64,000 bases of DNA from Anaeramoeba flamelloides (lineage: Eukaryota > Metamonada > Anaeramoebidae): NCBI GenBank assembly GCA_027625915.1, contig JANTQA010000047.1, forward strand, positions 9,734,001 through 9,798,000, written 5' to 3'. The notes under the pieces were generated by a model. It was not told where the DNA came from and searched no databases. It saw only the letters and a list, made by a program, of their open reading frames with translations. The position numbers and the translations under genes are program-made. Every line of letters begins with the position of its first letter. Positions within the stretch are counted from its first letter, which is position 1. Shown here piece by piece: positions 12,801 through 23,711 of this stretch.

Positions 12801-15497
12801 ATATCTGAAATAATTCTTTTTTTATGCACTAAGTCAATTTCATTTCAGTAGAAATCATTTTGAGTTTTTTATGTAACTTAAAATTCAATTTTTTAAATTT
12901 ATTTGTCAAATTACAAACTTTTTAAAAATCAAAAAGTAATTTTTGACAAATAAAAAAATCCAAAGAAACCAAAATTTTCAAAGAGATATAATAAAAAGAA
13001 TCTCCAAAACACATAATCAACATCAGCTATGACAGCACACCCTAATAAAAAAAGTTTTTTATAACATGTTATAAACGTGTTGTAAAGGTGTTATAAACGT
13101 TTAAAATGTTATAAAATTTTATAATAAAAACTTTTATAACACAAATGTTTGTTATAAAATGTGTTATAATATTTGTAACATGTTATAAGCCTGTTATAAT
13201 AATATTTTTTTCAAAAAATATCGAAAAAATCATCATGTTAAAGGAAATTTTGTTATAAAAATGTTATATAGATGTTATAAAAAAATTTTTTTATTAGGGA
13301 CACCTCTTTAAATATATGATTTAGTTTTGGAATATTTCAAAGATGAGAAGAATTATTACCAAATAAAAGAAACAGTAAAAATTGAAAATGACAGAATAAC
13401 TTTGTTTGAGCTTTATAAAAAAAGTTCCTACTTTTTTTTTTATTTTTTTTTTTTTTTTATTGAATAGGAAGTGTAAATTACACTCTGGGTGCCCTTTTAC
13501 TTAAATTCCCTTTCAGGAATTTAAGCATGAAATCATAGATTCTACGATTATTCATTAATGAAAATAATTTTAAGCTATCTTGACTTAAAATTATTTCATT
13601 AAAAAAGTTCCTACTTTAAGGACTACGTTTTTAGGTGAAAACAGTGAAATAATGTATAAAACCGCCCTTGAAAGGGTTATGTAATCCAAGTAATATTTTT
13701 CCAAGGAGAATTTCTTTGAGAAAAAATGTAAAATTTTCACAATTTTCAACAATTTTCACAATTTTCACCTTGTTAAATCATGTAAAATTTTGATTTTAAT
13801 ATTTTAGAATTTCCATTTCAACTTTCTGAACTAACACTATTTTCTTGGGCTGTTCTAAATATTTTTTACAATTGCTTTTACAAGTTTGAAAGGTTCTCAA
13901 ATTAGAACTTGCACTTTAAAATCCCCAAAAGCCATTTTTTGATAATTATTTTTTTTTTTTATTTTCATTTTTCCTTTTCATTGAAAAACAAAGAAAAACA
14001 GTCTGCGTGAAAAAGTAAAGATGACAAAAAATGTTTTTTTTTTTTTTTTGTCCAATTTCTTCTGTGTGAAATTTTTTGTGAGAAGTGAAAGTGAAATAAC
14101 ACAATTACTCAGCCACCTCAAGGGTGGGAACGTAGCCATTAATGATCAACTCACTAAAGAAAAGTTTCGATTTTTCTGATCAACTTATTAAAGAAAAGAA
14201 ACTCACCCAAACATTTGTTTCTTAACAAAAATAACAAATTGTTTCCAAACAGAGGAAAACTGAATCAGAAAATTTTAATCGAGGCCAATTCATTTGTTCT
14301 TGTTTACCTAAAGGTATGTTATCTTTTCGTTTCAAACTGGCAATTGAAAATTGATAGGAAATATTTCAGTATTGAACAAAATAAAGCAAGATCTAAACCG
14401 TTCACACACAACATTTTCAGATCCCCTGTACAAAATGAATGTCTTCGAAAATAGTGTTTTTTCGAAAATCAATTAATGTCTCAAAAGAGAATTGTAGTGG
14501 AAAATTATTTCTGTACAAGTGTTTGGAAATAGTTTTGTGTAAATCTGTAAAACTGTAGATTTAAATATCACCAGCTAGTTTTTTTTTTTTTTTAAACACT
14601 CTGTAAAAAAGAAAAAAAGTGAAAAAAGAGAGCAAACTTTTAAGAGATGGGGAGTTAATTCTTGAGTGAGTATCGGTTCAATTTTCAATTCATCCTTTGA
14701 TAGTAGATGATCACAAACACCAATGACGATAAATAATAAATGTTCCCAACTTTCCTCATCTAAAAAATTGCCATTATCTTTTGAACCAAACTTTGTGAGT
14801 ATTTCAAGGACCTGTAGACATAACTTTACGTGCACTTGTGCTAAATTTGTATTCATACCTTTTCTTGGATCGAATAATAGGCTAAGGTGGCCGATCATTT
14901 CCTTGTTAATTTTTATTTGTTAAACAAAAAGAGAATGTTGTAAAGTATGATCGTTTATTCAAATTTGAGAAGAAAAAGAGAAATTTAATTGTTTTAAGAG
15001 CCCTTATTGGCTGGAATAAGAAGAGAGAAACCCTGGTCTTTTACTCTATAATATTTTTGTTTTTGTTGTTTAAATTTGGGTGGCAAGAGCTTTCCATTAA
15101 ACCATTGATCATACAACTGAATGCCCTTTGAAATGATTTCGTGGTTTTCTAAAGGCAAGCTAAAGGATTGCCCTGTACACTCCATCACCCACCGAATTGC
15201 AAAAGTCGAGCCCACAATATCACGTGGAGAATCTGGATCTAAAAGAATCTGGAGTACACTTTGGATAATTGTTTGTTTTATTGCAAGCGGAAATTTCTTC
15301 ATAACACATGATTCTTTTTAATATTTTTATTCGGTATGTTGTTTATTATTTTTTTTTGTTTTTGAATTTGTTTTGTTGTCTGAGCCCAAGAATTCCAATA
15401 CAGTGAAAAAAAAAAAAAAGTAGAAATTCCCGAAAGGATTTCCCTTACCTTCGTCGTTATGAAGCGGAGTTACTTTTTCAATATGAGGCAAAAACAT
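3869..15497 (-). CDS. RALGAPB: RalGAP complex subunit beta (RALGAPB-like), six exons
   Basis: Exons on the minus strand: 15497-15449, 15313-15045, 14901-14638, 10619-10423, 10305-10220 and 6708-3869. They sum to 3,705 nt, giving 1,234 residues; human RALGAPB is about 1,490. Family blocks appear in order: RWVMECTG/LPLENHE (exon 2), KLCLQVLEI (exon 3), VFDLWLLSG...WRHNLQTIVQWS (exon 4), FWQKTL (exon 5), then LLGDPNQIQNPEIFFQAM, NSILNIFGKS, TYVTRFYESLIQAF and LLRKSCYQILLSL. The C-terminal Rap/RalGAP domain covers about residues 1009-1234, with NILYVGPGQ, VIIVWVDD and FVIIKPHYTGLYSIRI. The Asn of the alpha-type GND motif is absent (SKNRVIIVW), as in known beta subunits. By family knowledge it would be the non-catalytic partner that stabilises RalGAP-alpha, controlling Ral/Rheb-type GTPases. 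Two introns are unusually long: 4,018 and 3,511 bp. The start ATG matches the length of the human N-terminus, though an in-frame extension upstream cannot be excluded. Confidence 0.9.
7725..8165 (+). repeat. Dispersed repeat G, copy 1
   Basis: About 440 bp matching 61580-62000 in the same orientation, with shared blocks such as AAAATTCCAATAGAAATCAA, TAGATCTTG and AAATGGTTTAG. There is no reading frame; probably a decayed transposable element. Confidence 0.7.
9555..10000 (+). repeat. Large inverted repeat, left arm
   Basis: Matches 10985-11420 in reverse complement: shared blocks include GCGAGAACAAAAAAATTG, GTTGATCGAT, ATTACGTAACTGGT and the stretch encoding NNRQLKSDLILSF. The two arms enclose RALGAPB exons 4 and 5. 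Confidence 0.75.
10985..11420 (-). repeat. Large inverted repeat, right arm
   Basis: Reverse-complement partner of 9555-10000. The spacer between the arms (about 985 bp) contains RALGAPB exons 4 and 5. Confidence 0.75.
11590..11735. mobile_element. MITE family C, partial copy 1
   Basis: Contains TAGGTTTTTTTTAATTTAAG, an AATAAACTGAAAATTTATT core and GGCACTCTACGGCACTTTTC. These are shared with the elements at 25.8 and 55.7 kb. The ends are degenerate. Confidence 0.55.
13040..13299. mobile_element. Small inverted-repeat element rich in GTTATAA
   Basis: About 260 bp bounded by CCCTAATAAAAAAA and its complement TTTTTTTATTAGGG. The inverted match continues for about 27 bp to ATAACAT. Inside are more than a dozen GTTATAA/TTATAAC motifs. 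No coding capacity; probably a non-autonomous DNA transposon. Flanks share ACA, a possible short target-site duplication. Confidence 0.7.
13435..13600 (-). mobile_element. 5'-truncated LINE insertion, copy B
   Basis: A 3'-end fragment (GTGTAAATTACACTC tail region) of the LINE seen at 25.4 kb, with an A-rich tail (T-run on the plus strand) at its low end. It is flanked by an exact 17-bp direct repeat, AAAAAAGTTCCTACTTT, at 13418-13434 and 13601-13617. That is the signature of target-primed insertion. Confidence 0.85.
13610..14130 (+). repeat. Dispersed repeat F, copy 1
   Basis: About 515 bp matching 40095-40610 in reverse complement. Long near-identical blocks include AGTCTGCGTGAAAAAGTAAA, GAAAACAGTGAAATAATG and TTTCCATTTCAACTTTCTGA. 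No open frame. Family unknown. Confidence 0.8.
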
Positions 15498-18126
15498 TTC
15501 TTTGAACAAGAAGAATAATTTTGACAAAAAAATGAAATGATTCTTTGAAATTTGAAGATTTACTTTGAATTCTTTAAATAAAAGCTATTGGTATATTTAC
15601 ACAGTTCCCTACTTTCAGATAAATAATATGTATCAGTAAATTTTTTTTATTGAAGCATTTGGACAGAAAAATTGTCACACTATTATAATTTCTCTATTTG
15701 TTAGAAAGATTTTGAAAAGGAATTATTTACTTTTATTTTTAAAAAAAGGTTATAAATATTTAAGATATCTTTGATAAATTTAATAAGTAAATTGGTACGT
15801 TATATTCTATTCCTTTTTTTTGAATAACAATGTTGTTTCGAGGAAATGTAATATTATTTTGAGAGTTTAAAATTGTAGAATAAACGGAAGAAATCAAAAA
15901 TAAGTAGAAGGAGAGAAAAGAATTTTCGATGTCAAGTAACCCTATTAAATTTTATGAAAATTTTTGGGTTCACAACCAAAATTCTTTTTGCTAATGTTTT
16001 CTCTTATGTAAGAAAATTAAGAAGAAGAAATATATCAAAGATTGTTTGTAATTCTCAACATTATGAAAAAAGAATAGATCTAGCATATAAAAAAGAGACT
16101 CGAATAAGATCTGAAAATAGTAGTTCAGATTTAATTCACAACCAATGTACAAAAACAGTTGAACATTTTGAAAAATAATTTTCATTGAAAAAATAATTTG
16201 AATATATAAAAAATTGTGAAGCCTTTCTGAAAAATAATGTAAAATTACATTTTTTATTCGTAATATCGTTTTTTTTCTGGTTGCAATTTTCCCATTCAAG
16301 AAACAACATTATTGCTAACCTAGCATGCACATCGATTTCATTCAATATATATTCTTTCCAAAACTTCTATATCAAAAATAACTAAGTTAAGATTGTTGAA
16401 TCCCCCACTCATTCATCTTTCTGTTGATTTTCCCCTTAAAATATTTTTATGAAATATGTTATTGGAACATTTTTTTCAGTTTTATCCTGATTTAAGATTC
16501 TTCATTTAGAGGCTAATATATAGTTATTATAAATTATAATTAATGATGAATAGTGAAAAATAAATATTATTGGAAGTGTGTTGTGAGCAGATCCCAAGCA
16601 ATATAAACCCAATATAAACATTACTGTTATTTTCCAATTAATAAAATCAAAAGTTTTATTTCTATATATAAAATGAATATTAATTATTACTGCTAGAATA
16701 AAATTATCAAAGTAAAAATTTTGTCTTAGAGTTATCTAAGGAAGTTTAATTTACTGTTATTTCCGAATTAATTAACAAATATTTTTATTATAAGTTACCA
16801 TAATGAATATTAATGATTACTGCTACAATCAAATTAGCAGAGTAAAAATTTTGTCTTAGAGTTAACTAAGGAAGTTTGTGCATTATTGTCTAAAAATATC
16901 ATTTCTAAAAGATGTTGTAAAGATCTTTGGATTTACTTCACCTTATAAACAGAAAAATATTAAGGATAATTTGAACCAAAAATTTTCATTTTTTAATTGG
17001 AAAATAATAGTATTTCAAAAAGATTCTTGAACTATCCAAGGGTTACCATCTCTATATATACTTTATTTATTAAATTTATTATACATTATTATGAAATATT
17101 TTTGAATATAGACTGAAATGTCTTATTCTTTGAAAGGTAATACTAGTCAGTTGAAAAATATCTTTTTTGAATTGAAATTTTTTTTTTTTATTGTTGTTTA
17201 TGAGTAAATAAATTTACATTAAAAAAAAGTCGATATATATTCTAAATATATTTTGAAAAAAGCAACAAAATAAAACAATTAATTTTTGAAAAAAAAAAAA
17301 AAAGCGTGATTACTTCTAATGTCAAAAACAATGAGATATACTTTAAAATACTTTGGTGTTCTATATGTTTGGAAAGAATTTTTGGGTTTTTTTTTTTACT
17401 TTTTTCAAATCAGTATTTTTTAATAAAAGAGTTCAATTAAAGATATTAGATTGTAAACTATAATTATTTGTCTGAGAATATCAAATTAGATTAATCAACT
17501 TTTTTTGAAAAAAAAAATGATTTGCCAATGTATAAGAAATTTAAATATCTGAAAAATAAAAAAATCATAAAAAATTCAATTTTGTATTTTTCAAAAACAA
17601 AGAAATTTTTAATTATGGTATTGAAATTATAAATGGGAAAAAGAATTCACTTCATCAACAATATCCTTTTTTATAAAGTCACAAATTGAAACTGACTTCT
17701 TTGGGAAACTCTTTTTCTCAAAAAAAAACAATCTGGTAAAGGTTGTGAAAATTTTTTCCCATTTAGAATTCAAATACCAATAATCAAAAACTTTGAATCT
17801 CTACACAAATTTCTGTTGCGAACTTAATAGCTAATACAAGTTGATCTTCATGATTTATATTTGTTTTGAGTAAACAACTTCTATTAATGAAGCAAACCAA
17901 TGATAGTATCAAAACCCTTAAATGAATAAAAAATAAGATTCGAACAATACAATAACTAAGAAGAACAATTCATAGAATTGAAAAGAAAAATATACACAGT
18001 TTTGAGAATTATAAAAAACGTCTTGGAATACCAAAGCTAAGAATCTTTCAAAATAATCATTTTTTAGTTTTTTCTTTTCAAAAATTTAAGTGATTTTAAA
18101 AAAATCTAAATAAAAGGATTCCTATT
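15498..18126. other. Divergent intergenic region between RALGAPB and CNOT9
   Basis: Holds the upstream regions of both genes. The only structure seen is a tandem duplication at about 16620-16880. No promoter motif could be assigned. Confidence 0.5.
16620..16880. repeat. Tandem duplication, two units of about 129 bp
   Basis: Both units run from TTACTGTTATTT through ATGAATATTAAT and TTACTGCTA to AGTAAAAATTTTGTCTTAGA and CTAAGGAAGTTT. The second unit has scattered changes. Confidence 0.8.
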
Positions 18127-19194
18127 ATGACATATTTTGAAAATTCTGTAATTAATTTACAAAAAGAAACGGTTGAAGAACAGAACAAACAACAGTCTAC
18201 CAATGAAAAAGATCTAATTTTAGTTTCCTCGTTAGTCTTGGATCTTATCAAAAACGATTCTGATCAAGCACTGATCCAATTAAGCTCCATTCGCAATGAT
18301 GTTGACATTGTTGCGCCGATACTTTGGTATTCAACTGGGTGCTTAGCTGTCCTTTTACGTGAGACAATCTCAATTTATCCATTTTTATCACCACCTACGT
18401 TGACAACAAAGCAATCCGAAAAAGCTTGCCTCGTACTTTCGCTTTTCCAAACAATTGCTTCAAATCAGGAAACAAGAGCCTTGTTTCTCAGATCAAACAT
18501 CCCCTTGTACCTTTATCCATTTCTTTCTTCATCACACAAATCACCTACCTTTGAAATCTTACGTGTCACGAGCCTTGGTGTAATTGCTTCTCTTGTCAAA
18601 ACAGAAGAAGATGAGTTTGTGAATTTTCTTTTGTCAACCGAAACCATCCCACTGTGCTTACACATTATGGAAATTGGCAGTGAACAAGAGAAAATTGTGA
18701 GTGTTTTTTTCTTTATTGTTTTGAATTTTTTATTCGCTTTCCTCGTTTTGTCTCTTTTGGGTATTTTGTTCCTTTTAACATTTTTTTTTTTTCACCTCTC
18801 TTTTTTTTTCAATTTTTTCTTATCTTTTTACTGAATATTAATAAACCTCTTGCCTTTTGATGGTTTCCCTTTTTAGATCTCAACCTTTATTATCTTAAAA
18901 ATCATCTTAAATGAAAATGGGCTAACTTATATTTGTGCTGCATATGAAAGATTTTTAGCAGTTTCTTCAGTAATTGGCAATATGGTCAATTATTTACTTG
19001 AAGAGCCCTCACTGGAGCTTTTAAAGCACATTGTTAGATGCTATTTCCGATTGGCAGACAACTCTCGGGCAAGAGAGGCATTAAAGCAAACACTCCCCCA
19101 ACCATTAAAGGATGGCACTTTCAATGATTTAATCGGTAATGAAACAAGAATCCGAAAATGGTTGACCTTACTCCTAGAGGAATTAGAATTATAA
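18127..19194 (+). CDS. CNOT9: CCR4-NOT complex subunit 9 (CNOT9/Rcd1/CAF40), two exons
   Basis: Exon 1 is 18127-18696 and exon 2 is 18877-19194. The 180-bp intron has a GTGAGT donor and a CTTTTTAG acceptor, phase 0. The product is 295 residues, the usual family size. Strong family blocks: PILWYSTGCLAVLLRE, IYPFLSPPTLTTKQSEKAC, IPLYLYPFLSS, LRVTSLGVIASLVKT, IIPLCL-like TIPLCLHIME, and after the junction LKHIVRCYFRLADNSRAREA. CNOT9 is an armadillo-repeat subunit of the CCR4-NOT deadenylase that binds NOT1 and GW/W-containing partners, acting in mRNA decay in the cytoplasm. About 45 N-terminal residues are polar and family-variable. The intron carries long T-runs, and reading through it gives a false hydrophobic tail. 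Confidence 0.95.
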
Positions 19195-19550
19195 CTTATT
19201 TCCTAAATGTGGCTTATCCCTATTTGAATATTTGCCAAGAGAGATAATATTTATTTGATTCAAAAGAACAACCAATTATTAATAGTAATAATATAATTTT
19301 ATCATTTTGTGAAATATCTGTTAAAAACCATATACTTTATCAATTTTAATATAATGGACCTATTTCGCGATTTATGGTATACACAATATTTTTAAAATAT
19401 AGATTTGCTATTTCCACGAATGTTTTTTTTGAGAAAAAAAAAAATAAATGTTTAATTTTAAAATTTTTTATTTCAGATTATTTTTTTATTTATTTTGAAA
19501 AAATTATTAAAACAAAGTACTTTATTCGACTTATCTTTGAAACTAATATA

Positions 19551-19677
19551 AAAATGGATTTAATATTTCATATAATTGTTTATTTGATCTTTTTAATTTC
19601 TGTGATCTATGTTATCAGAGTTTATTAAAAGATAAAATTAATTCAAAATTGCTCAAATTCTCAATTTTTCCAAAATA
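19551..19677 (+). repeat. Direct repeat pair, copy 1
   Basis: Matches 20153-20275 (AAAATGGATTTAAT, ATAATTGTTTATTTGAT, GTGATCTATGTTATCA). Both copies keep a short frame like MDLI..IIVYLIFL. That may be chance in this composition. Confidence 0.7.
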
Positions 19678-20152
19678 GTACATTATATTGAAATATATTG
19701 GCTGTAGGTATTTAAAAACACCCTTACGTGTAGGTTAAGGTATGCTAGAGTAGGTTTGTGTGGTTTAAATGGTATACTAGAGTATGTTTGGGTGTTTCGA
19801 CATGAAAATTTTGGAGAACTTTGGCAAGGATTTTTAAAAAAAAAATAATTAAGTAACCGAGTAGACTTTTGCAACTTCTTTTAAGGGGAAAAAATTTCCA
19901 CTTAACTTTGGTGTTAAAATTGGGTTTGGAACACATTTTTTCAAAAATATTTAGTATTGATGATTTCAAACTTTGGGATTTTCTATAATTTAAGTAATAA
20001 AATACCACCAATCACAAAATAATTTTTTTTTCTGTTTCCTTTTCAATTATAAAAAACCATTAAAAACTTTTGAATCAATGATAATAATCAAGAAAATCTT
20101 CAAAAATATGAAAAATTTCAATTTTATTAAATTTAAAATTTAATAATATGCC

Positions 20153-20275
20153 CATAAAAATGGATTTAATACCATATATAATTGTTTATTTGATATTTTT
20201 AATGTTTGTGATCTATGTTATCAAAGTTTATTCAAGGATAAAATTAATTCAAAATTGGCAGAATTTTCTTTTTTT
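20153..20275 (+). repeat. Direct repeat pair, copy 2
   Basis: Second copy of the 19551-19677 sequence, about 600 bp downstream. The DNA between them is not duplicated. Confidence 0.7.
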
Positions 20276-22232
20276 TCTGTGATAGTAGTATTAATACAAC
20301 GGTAATTAAAATTCAAATTTTGAACAAAATTATTTCAAATTTTATAAAAGTCAATTATTTTTAAAATGGTGACTCTTCATATCAGAAACAATATATTTAT
20401 TCTATTTTATTGAAAAAATGTATGTAAAGGTATTCGTTTTCTAATATTATATTAATAGTTTTTTCGTTTTCTTAAAATATAAAAACAAATTAAAAATGTT
20501 GAACAATTATTAAAATTAAAATAGAATCTAAAAAAATCAAATGAAACCTAAATTTCCGAATGTTCAAACTAAAAAAGTGGGATTTATTTGTAAACCTTGG
20601 CCATATTGAATTTTTTTGAATTTTTTGTTGCTATGTTTAATTTATTCATTGGTAATTGATAATAACGGTTTAATTATGGGTATCATGCAGTTTTAGAGGG
20701 GCCTATTTAAGATATATTCTTTGATTAGTAAAAAATTAGTAGAACCTTATTTGAAAAATTGTCTTTTTTACTTGATTTTTAGAATTAGTTTGATTTAGCA
20801 ATTTTTTTCTTGAATTATATTTATTGTTAGAGAATGGTCAATAAAAATCAAAGAACCATTTTTTTTTTCTTTATTGTTCTCCATGAAACTTTAAATATTT
20901 GGTCTAATATATTATTATCTAAATAGCTTTATTCTTTTAAAGATGATGATATACCTTCATGGAAGGAAGATATAACCCATCTTTTTTGAATAAGATTATT
21001 CTTTATTGTGAAAGATATCTAGAATTCCATCTTTAAATTAAAAAAAAAAAACAATAGTTAATAAATTTTTACTATATTAAGGTTACTTTTATACATCATT
21101 TTTAATCAACAAAGATTTAAACGGATTTAAATATCAAGATAAATAATTCAAAGTATTTTAAGGGTATTTACTATTCAATAAAAGAAGTCAAATTAAAAAA
21201 TTAACAGTTTCATTTTTTTTTTTTTTTTTCCAAAAGAATATTTGTCAATATTCATGAAAAAGACCTTTAAAGTCTTTTTATATCTTGAATTAATATATAA
21301 TTTTAGTAGAATTCTCTTTATATAATAAAAAGGGTCGGATGTTTTATAAAAAAAAATCAAGTAAACGTACTCAACTATTTTTTTTTAAAAAAAAAAGTTA
21401 ATAATAAAAATAAGAAATCTTACAAAACCATTAAATAATCTAATGTCAATTAAGAAAACTTTCAATTATTTTTGAATATTTCGCATAAATTTTGAAATTT
21501 GTCCTTTTGTAAATTGTAAATAAAAAATTCAAAACAAGTTTTAAAATTTTTTTCTTATATTCTTAAAGTTAATTAACATATCTACACTTATAAAAAAAGA
21601 TGGTCAAAAATCATACAAAATAAGTTAATATAAATGAATTGAAAATTGGTTATAAAAAAGAGTGCTTTTTCATTTTTAAAATGTATTATCCAAAATAGAA
21701 AATAATTAAAAAAGAATAATGAAAAATTGTGATTTTTAAAAATAAAAATCTATTTTTAGTTACAATCTTGAATATGAAAATTTGATATTTCTTAGCCAAT
21801 TTTACATATCTTAAAGATTCCATAGGTTAATTTATTATTATTACTACTACTACTACTACTAAAATAAAACTGTTTTGGTGTGGAAGATATTTTTTAGATT
21901 TTTTTTTTGTGTATAGTTATTAAAAGTTTAGACAAAATCAAAATTCATAATTAATGAATGATTGAAAATTTTTCATTCCTCTCACCTTCTTTTTACTGAA
22001 CCTAACAGTTTAAAAATTATTATTTTTTTATTTCATTCATCTTTCCCGAATATCAGTATTTTTCTACTAAATTTTACAATTTTTCAGTCAAAATTGCCAA
22101 TTTTTAATCGGTCAATCATATACTTAAAGGATTTGAAAGGGTATTATAAGAAAAAATTAACTTTATAAATTCCAGTTTGAACTCAATATTTTTTTTTTTT
22201 TTCTTTTTTTCTTCTTTTTTATTTTTTTAATA

Positions 22233-22422
22233 CAGTCAGTTCCACTTTTAAGGCACAACTTTGAACAAATATTAAAGCACAGAAAAATCTCAAATTAAAA
22301 CACATTTTTTGAAATTTTTTTATAGGTATTATTTTACTAAAATTTGAATTTTATGCCCTAATTTGAGATTTTTCTTATGCTTTAAATTACTTTGAAGGTT
22401 TCTTCCTTAAAGTGGAACTTGT
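22233..22422. mobile_element. MITE family A, copy 2
   Basis: Left end CAGTCAGTTCCACTTTTAAG preceded by TA (22231-22232). The right end is degenerate, AAAGTGGAACTTGTTA. AAGGCACA motifs and the central inverted repeat are recognisable but mutated, so this copy is older than copies 1 and 3. Confidence 0.75.
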
Positions 22423-22838
22423 TACATTAATTATTTTGTTATTATCGTTTTATCGTAAGATATATAGTCTAGTAGTAAAAGAGTATTATTCTAATATTAT
22501 TGGGACTGTGGAAATGGTTGTAGAAAAATTATATTTGTTTATATTGGAATTTACTTTGATCTTTAATTGGAGAGAATACTTAACATTGTTGTTTTTCTCC
22601 TATGTTACCAAGAATTTTTGTTTTCTAATTTTGAAGAAAAAATAAGACTTGATAAATTTTATTTTATATGGATATCATCTAATCTCTAAAGGTGTAATAT
22701 TCTACTTATTATTTATTCATTTCAAGCTAATTATAAAAAAAAAAAAAAAAAATTGATATTAAAAATTTTCTGGTTCAGTTTTGAATTAAACAAAGTTTAT
22801 TCCAATATATAATGTTTGTATTTGTCTTATTCTTCTCT

Positions 22839-22870
<32 letters not shown>

Positions 22871-23711
22871 CGAACATCTAATATTAACCCCAAAATTTCA
22901 ACTTTAGTATAGAAATTTAATTGTCAACAAATTCAGTAACTTTTTATTTTTTCCCCTAATTTCATTGTTTTTTAACATCAATTTAAGTAAATTTAAGATC
23001 TCCTTTCCTAGTAGTATTCACAGTATTTACATGGCAATTCCATTCAATTGTCTTTGACTTTAAAATGTGAATTAAGAATCCTATCAATTACTAAATAAAA
23101 AGATGGTGATTAAGATTAGAATTTAATTCCAGTTTTAAGTGCAATCAATTAAACAGCGGTTTTCAAACCTTTCATTCTTTACTTTTTTAAATATCCTATA
23201 CAGTTTTTTTAAATTAAAACTTTTTAATTGGAAGATATTTAAAAGTGTTCCGTTGTAATTATAAAGTAAAAAATCTGTATAGCCTCGTATTCGATAATCT
23301 TAAAATTTTTGAAATCTCCTTAAATCCTCCCATAGGGTAACACAAGAGATGATTGCTTTTTTAAAATTTTATTTCTTTCGAAAAATTTCGTCAATTGTTA
23401 ATTTTTATGAAAAGAATTTTTCAAAAGATGAAAATTTTAATAAAAGTTGTTGTTCTCATTTTTGAAAAAAAAAAGATAATTTTTAAATAATAATGAAAAA
23501 AAAATATAATTAGAAATATGTGTTTTTTCTAATTATAACAAAAATATTTTATTTTTTTTTAGAATTAGATATTTTATAAATAAGAAATCAAAGATAATTC
23601 AATTTCGATTGTTAATTATGTGTAAAATTATTTCATTTATAAAAAAAAAATGTATTTAAATAATATTAGATATATTATTCAAACGAGTAATGTAATTACA
23701 AATATCTTTTT

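Larger units (their letters stand above)
10620..14637 (-). other. RALGAPB intron 3 (4,018 bp)
   Basis: Donor AAA|GTTTGC at 14637 and acceptor CAATAG at 10620, phase 0 on both sides. Splicing joins LLK to VVFDLW, as expected for the family. Contents: right arm of the inverted repeat, a MITE C fragment, a GTTATAA-rich element, a LINE fragment with target-site duplication and dispersed repeat F. Confidence 0.8.
19195..23711. other. Intergenic region between CNOT9 and the ariadne gene
   Basis: 4.5 kb without a supported gene. It contains a pair of direct repeats (19551-19677 and 20153-20275), MITE A copy 2 (22233-22422) and a long T-run near 22840-22870. Confidence 0.5.

Noticed and set aside
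14215-14454. 79-codon plus-strand frame
   Set aside because: Antisense in RALGAPB intron 3, no family resemblance.
19374-19628. 84-codon hydrophobic frame after CNOT9
   Set aside because: Only Ile/Phe/Leu/Tyr/Lys-rich text expected from T/A-rich DNA. The part kept in the second direct repeat is too short to support a gene.
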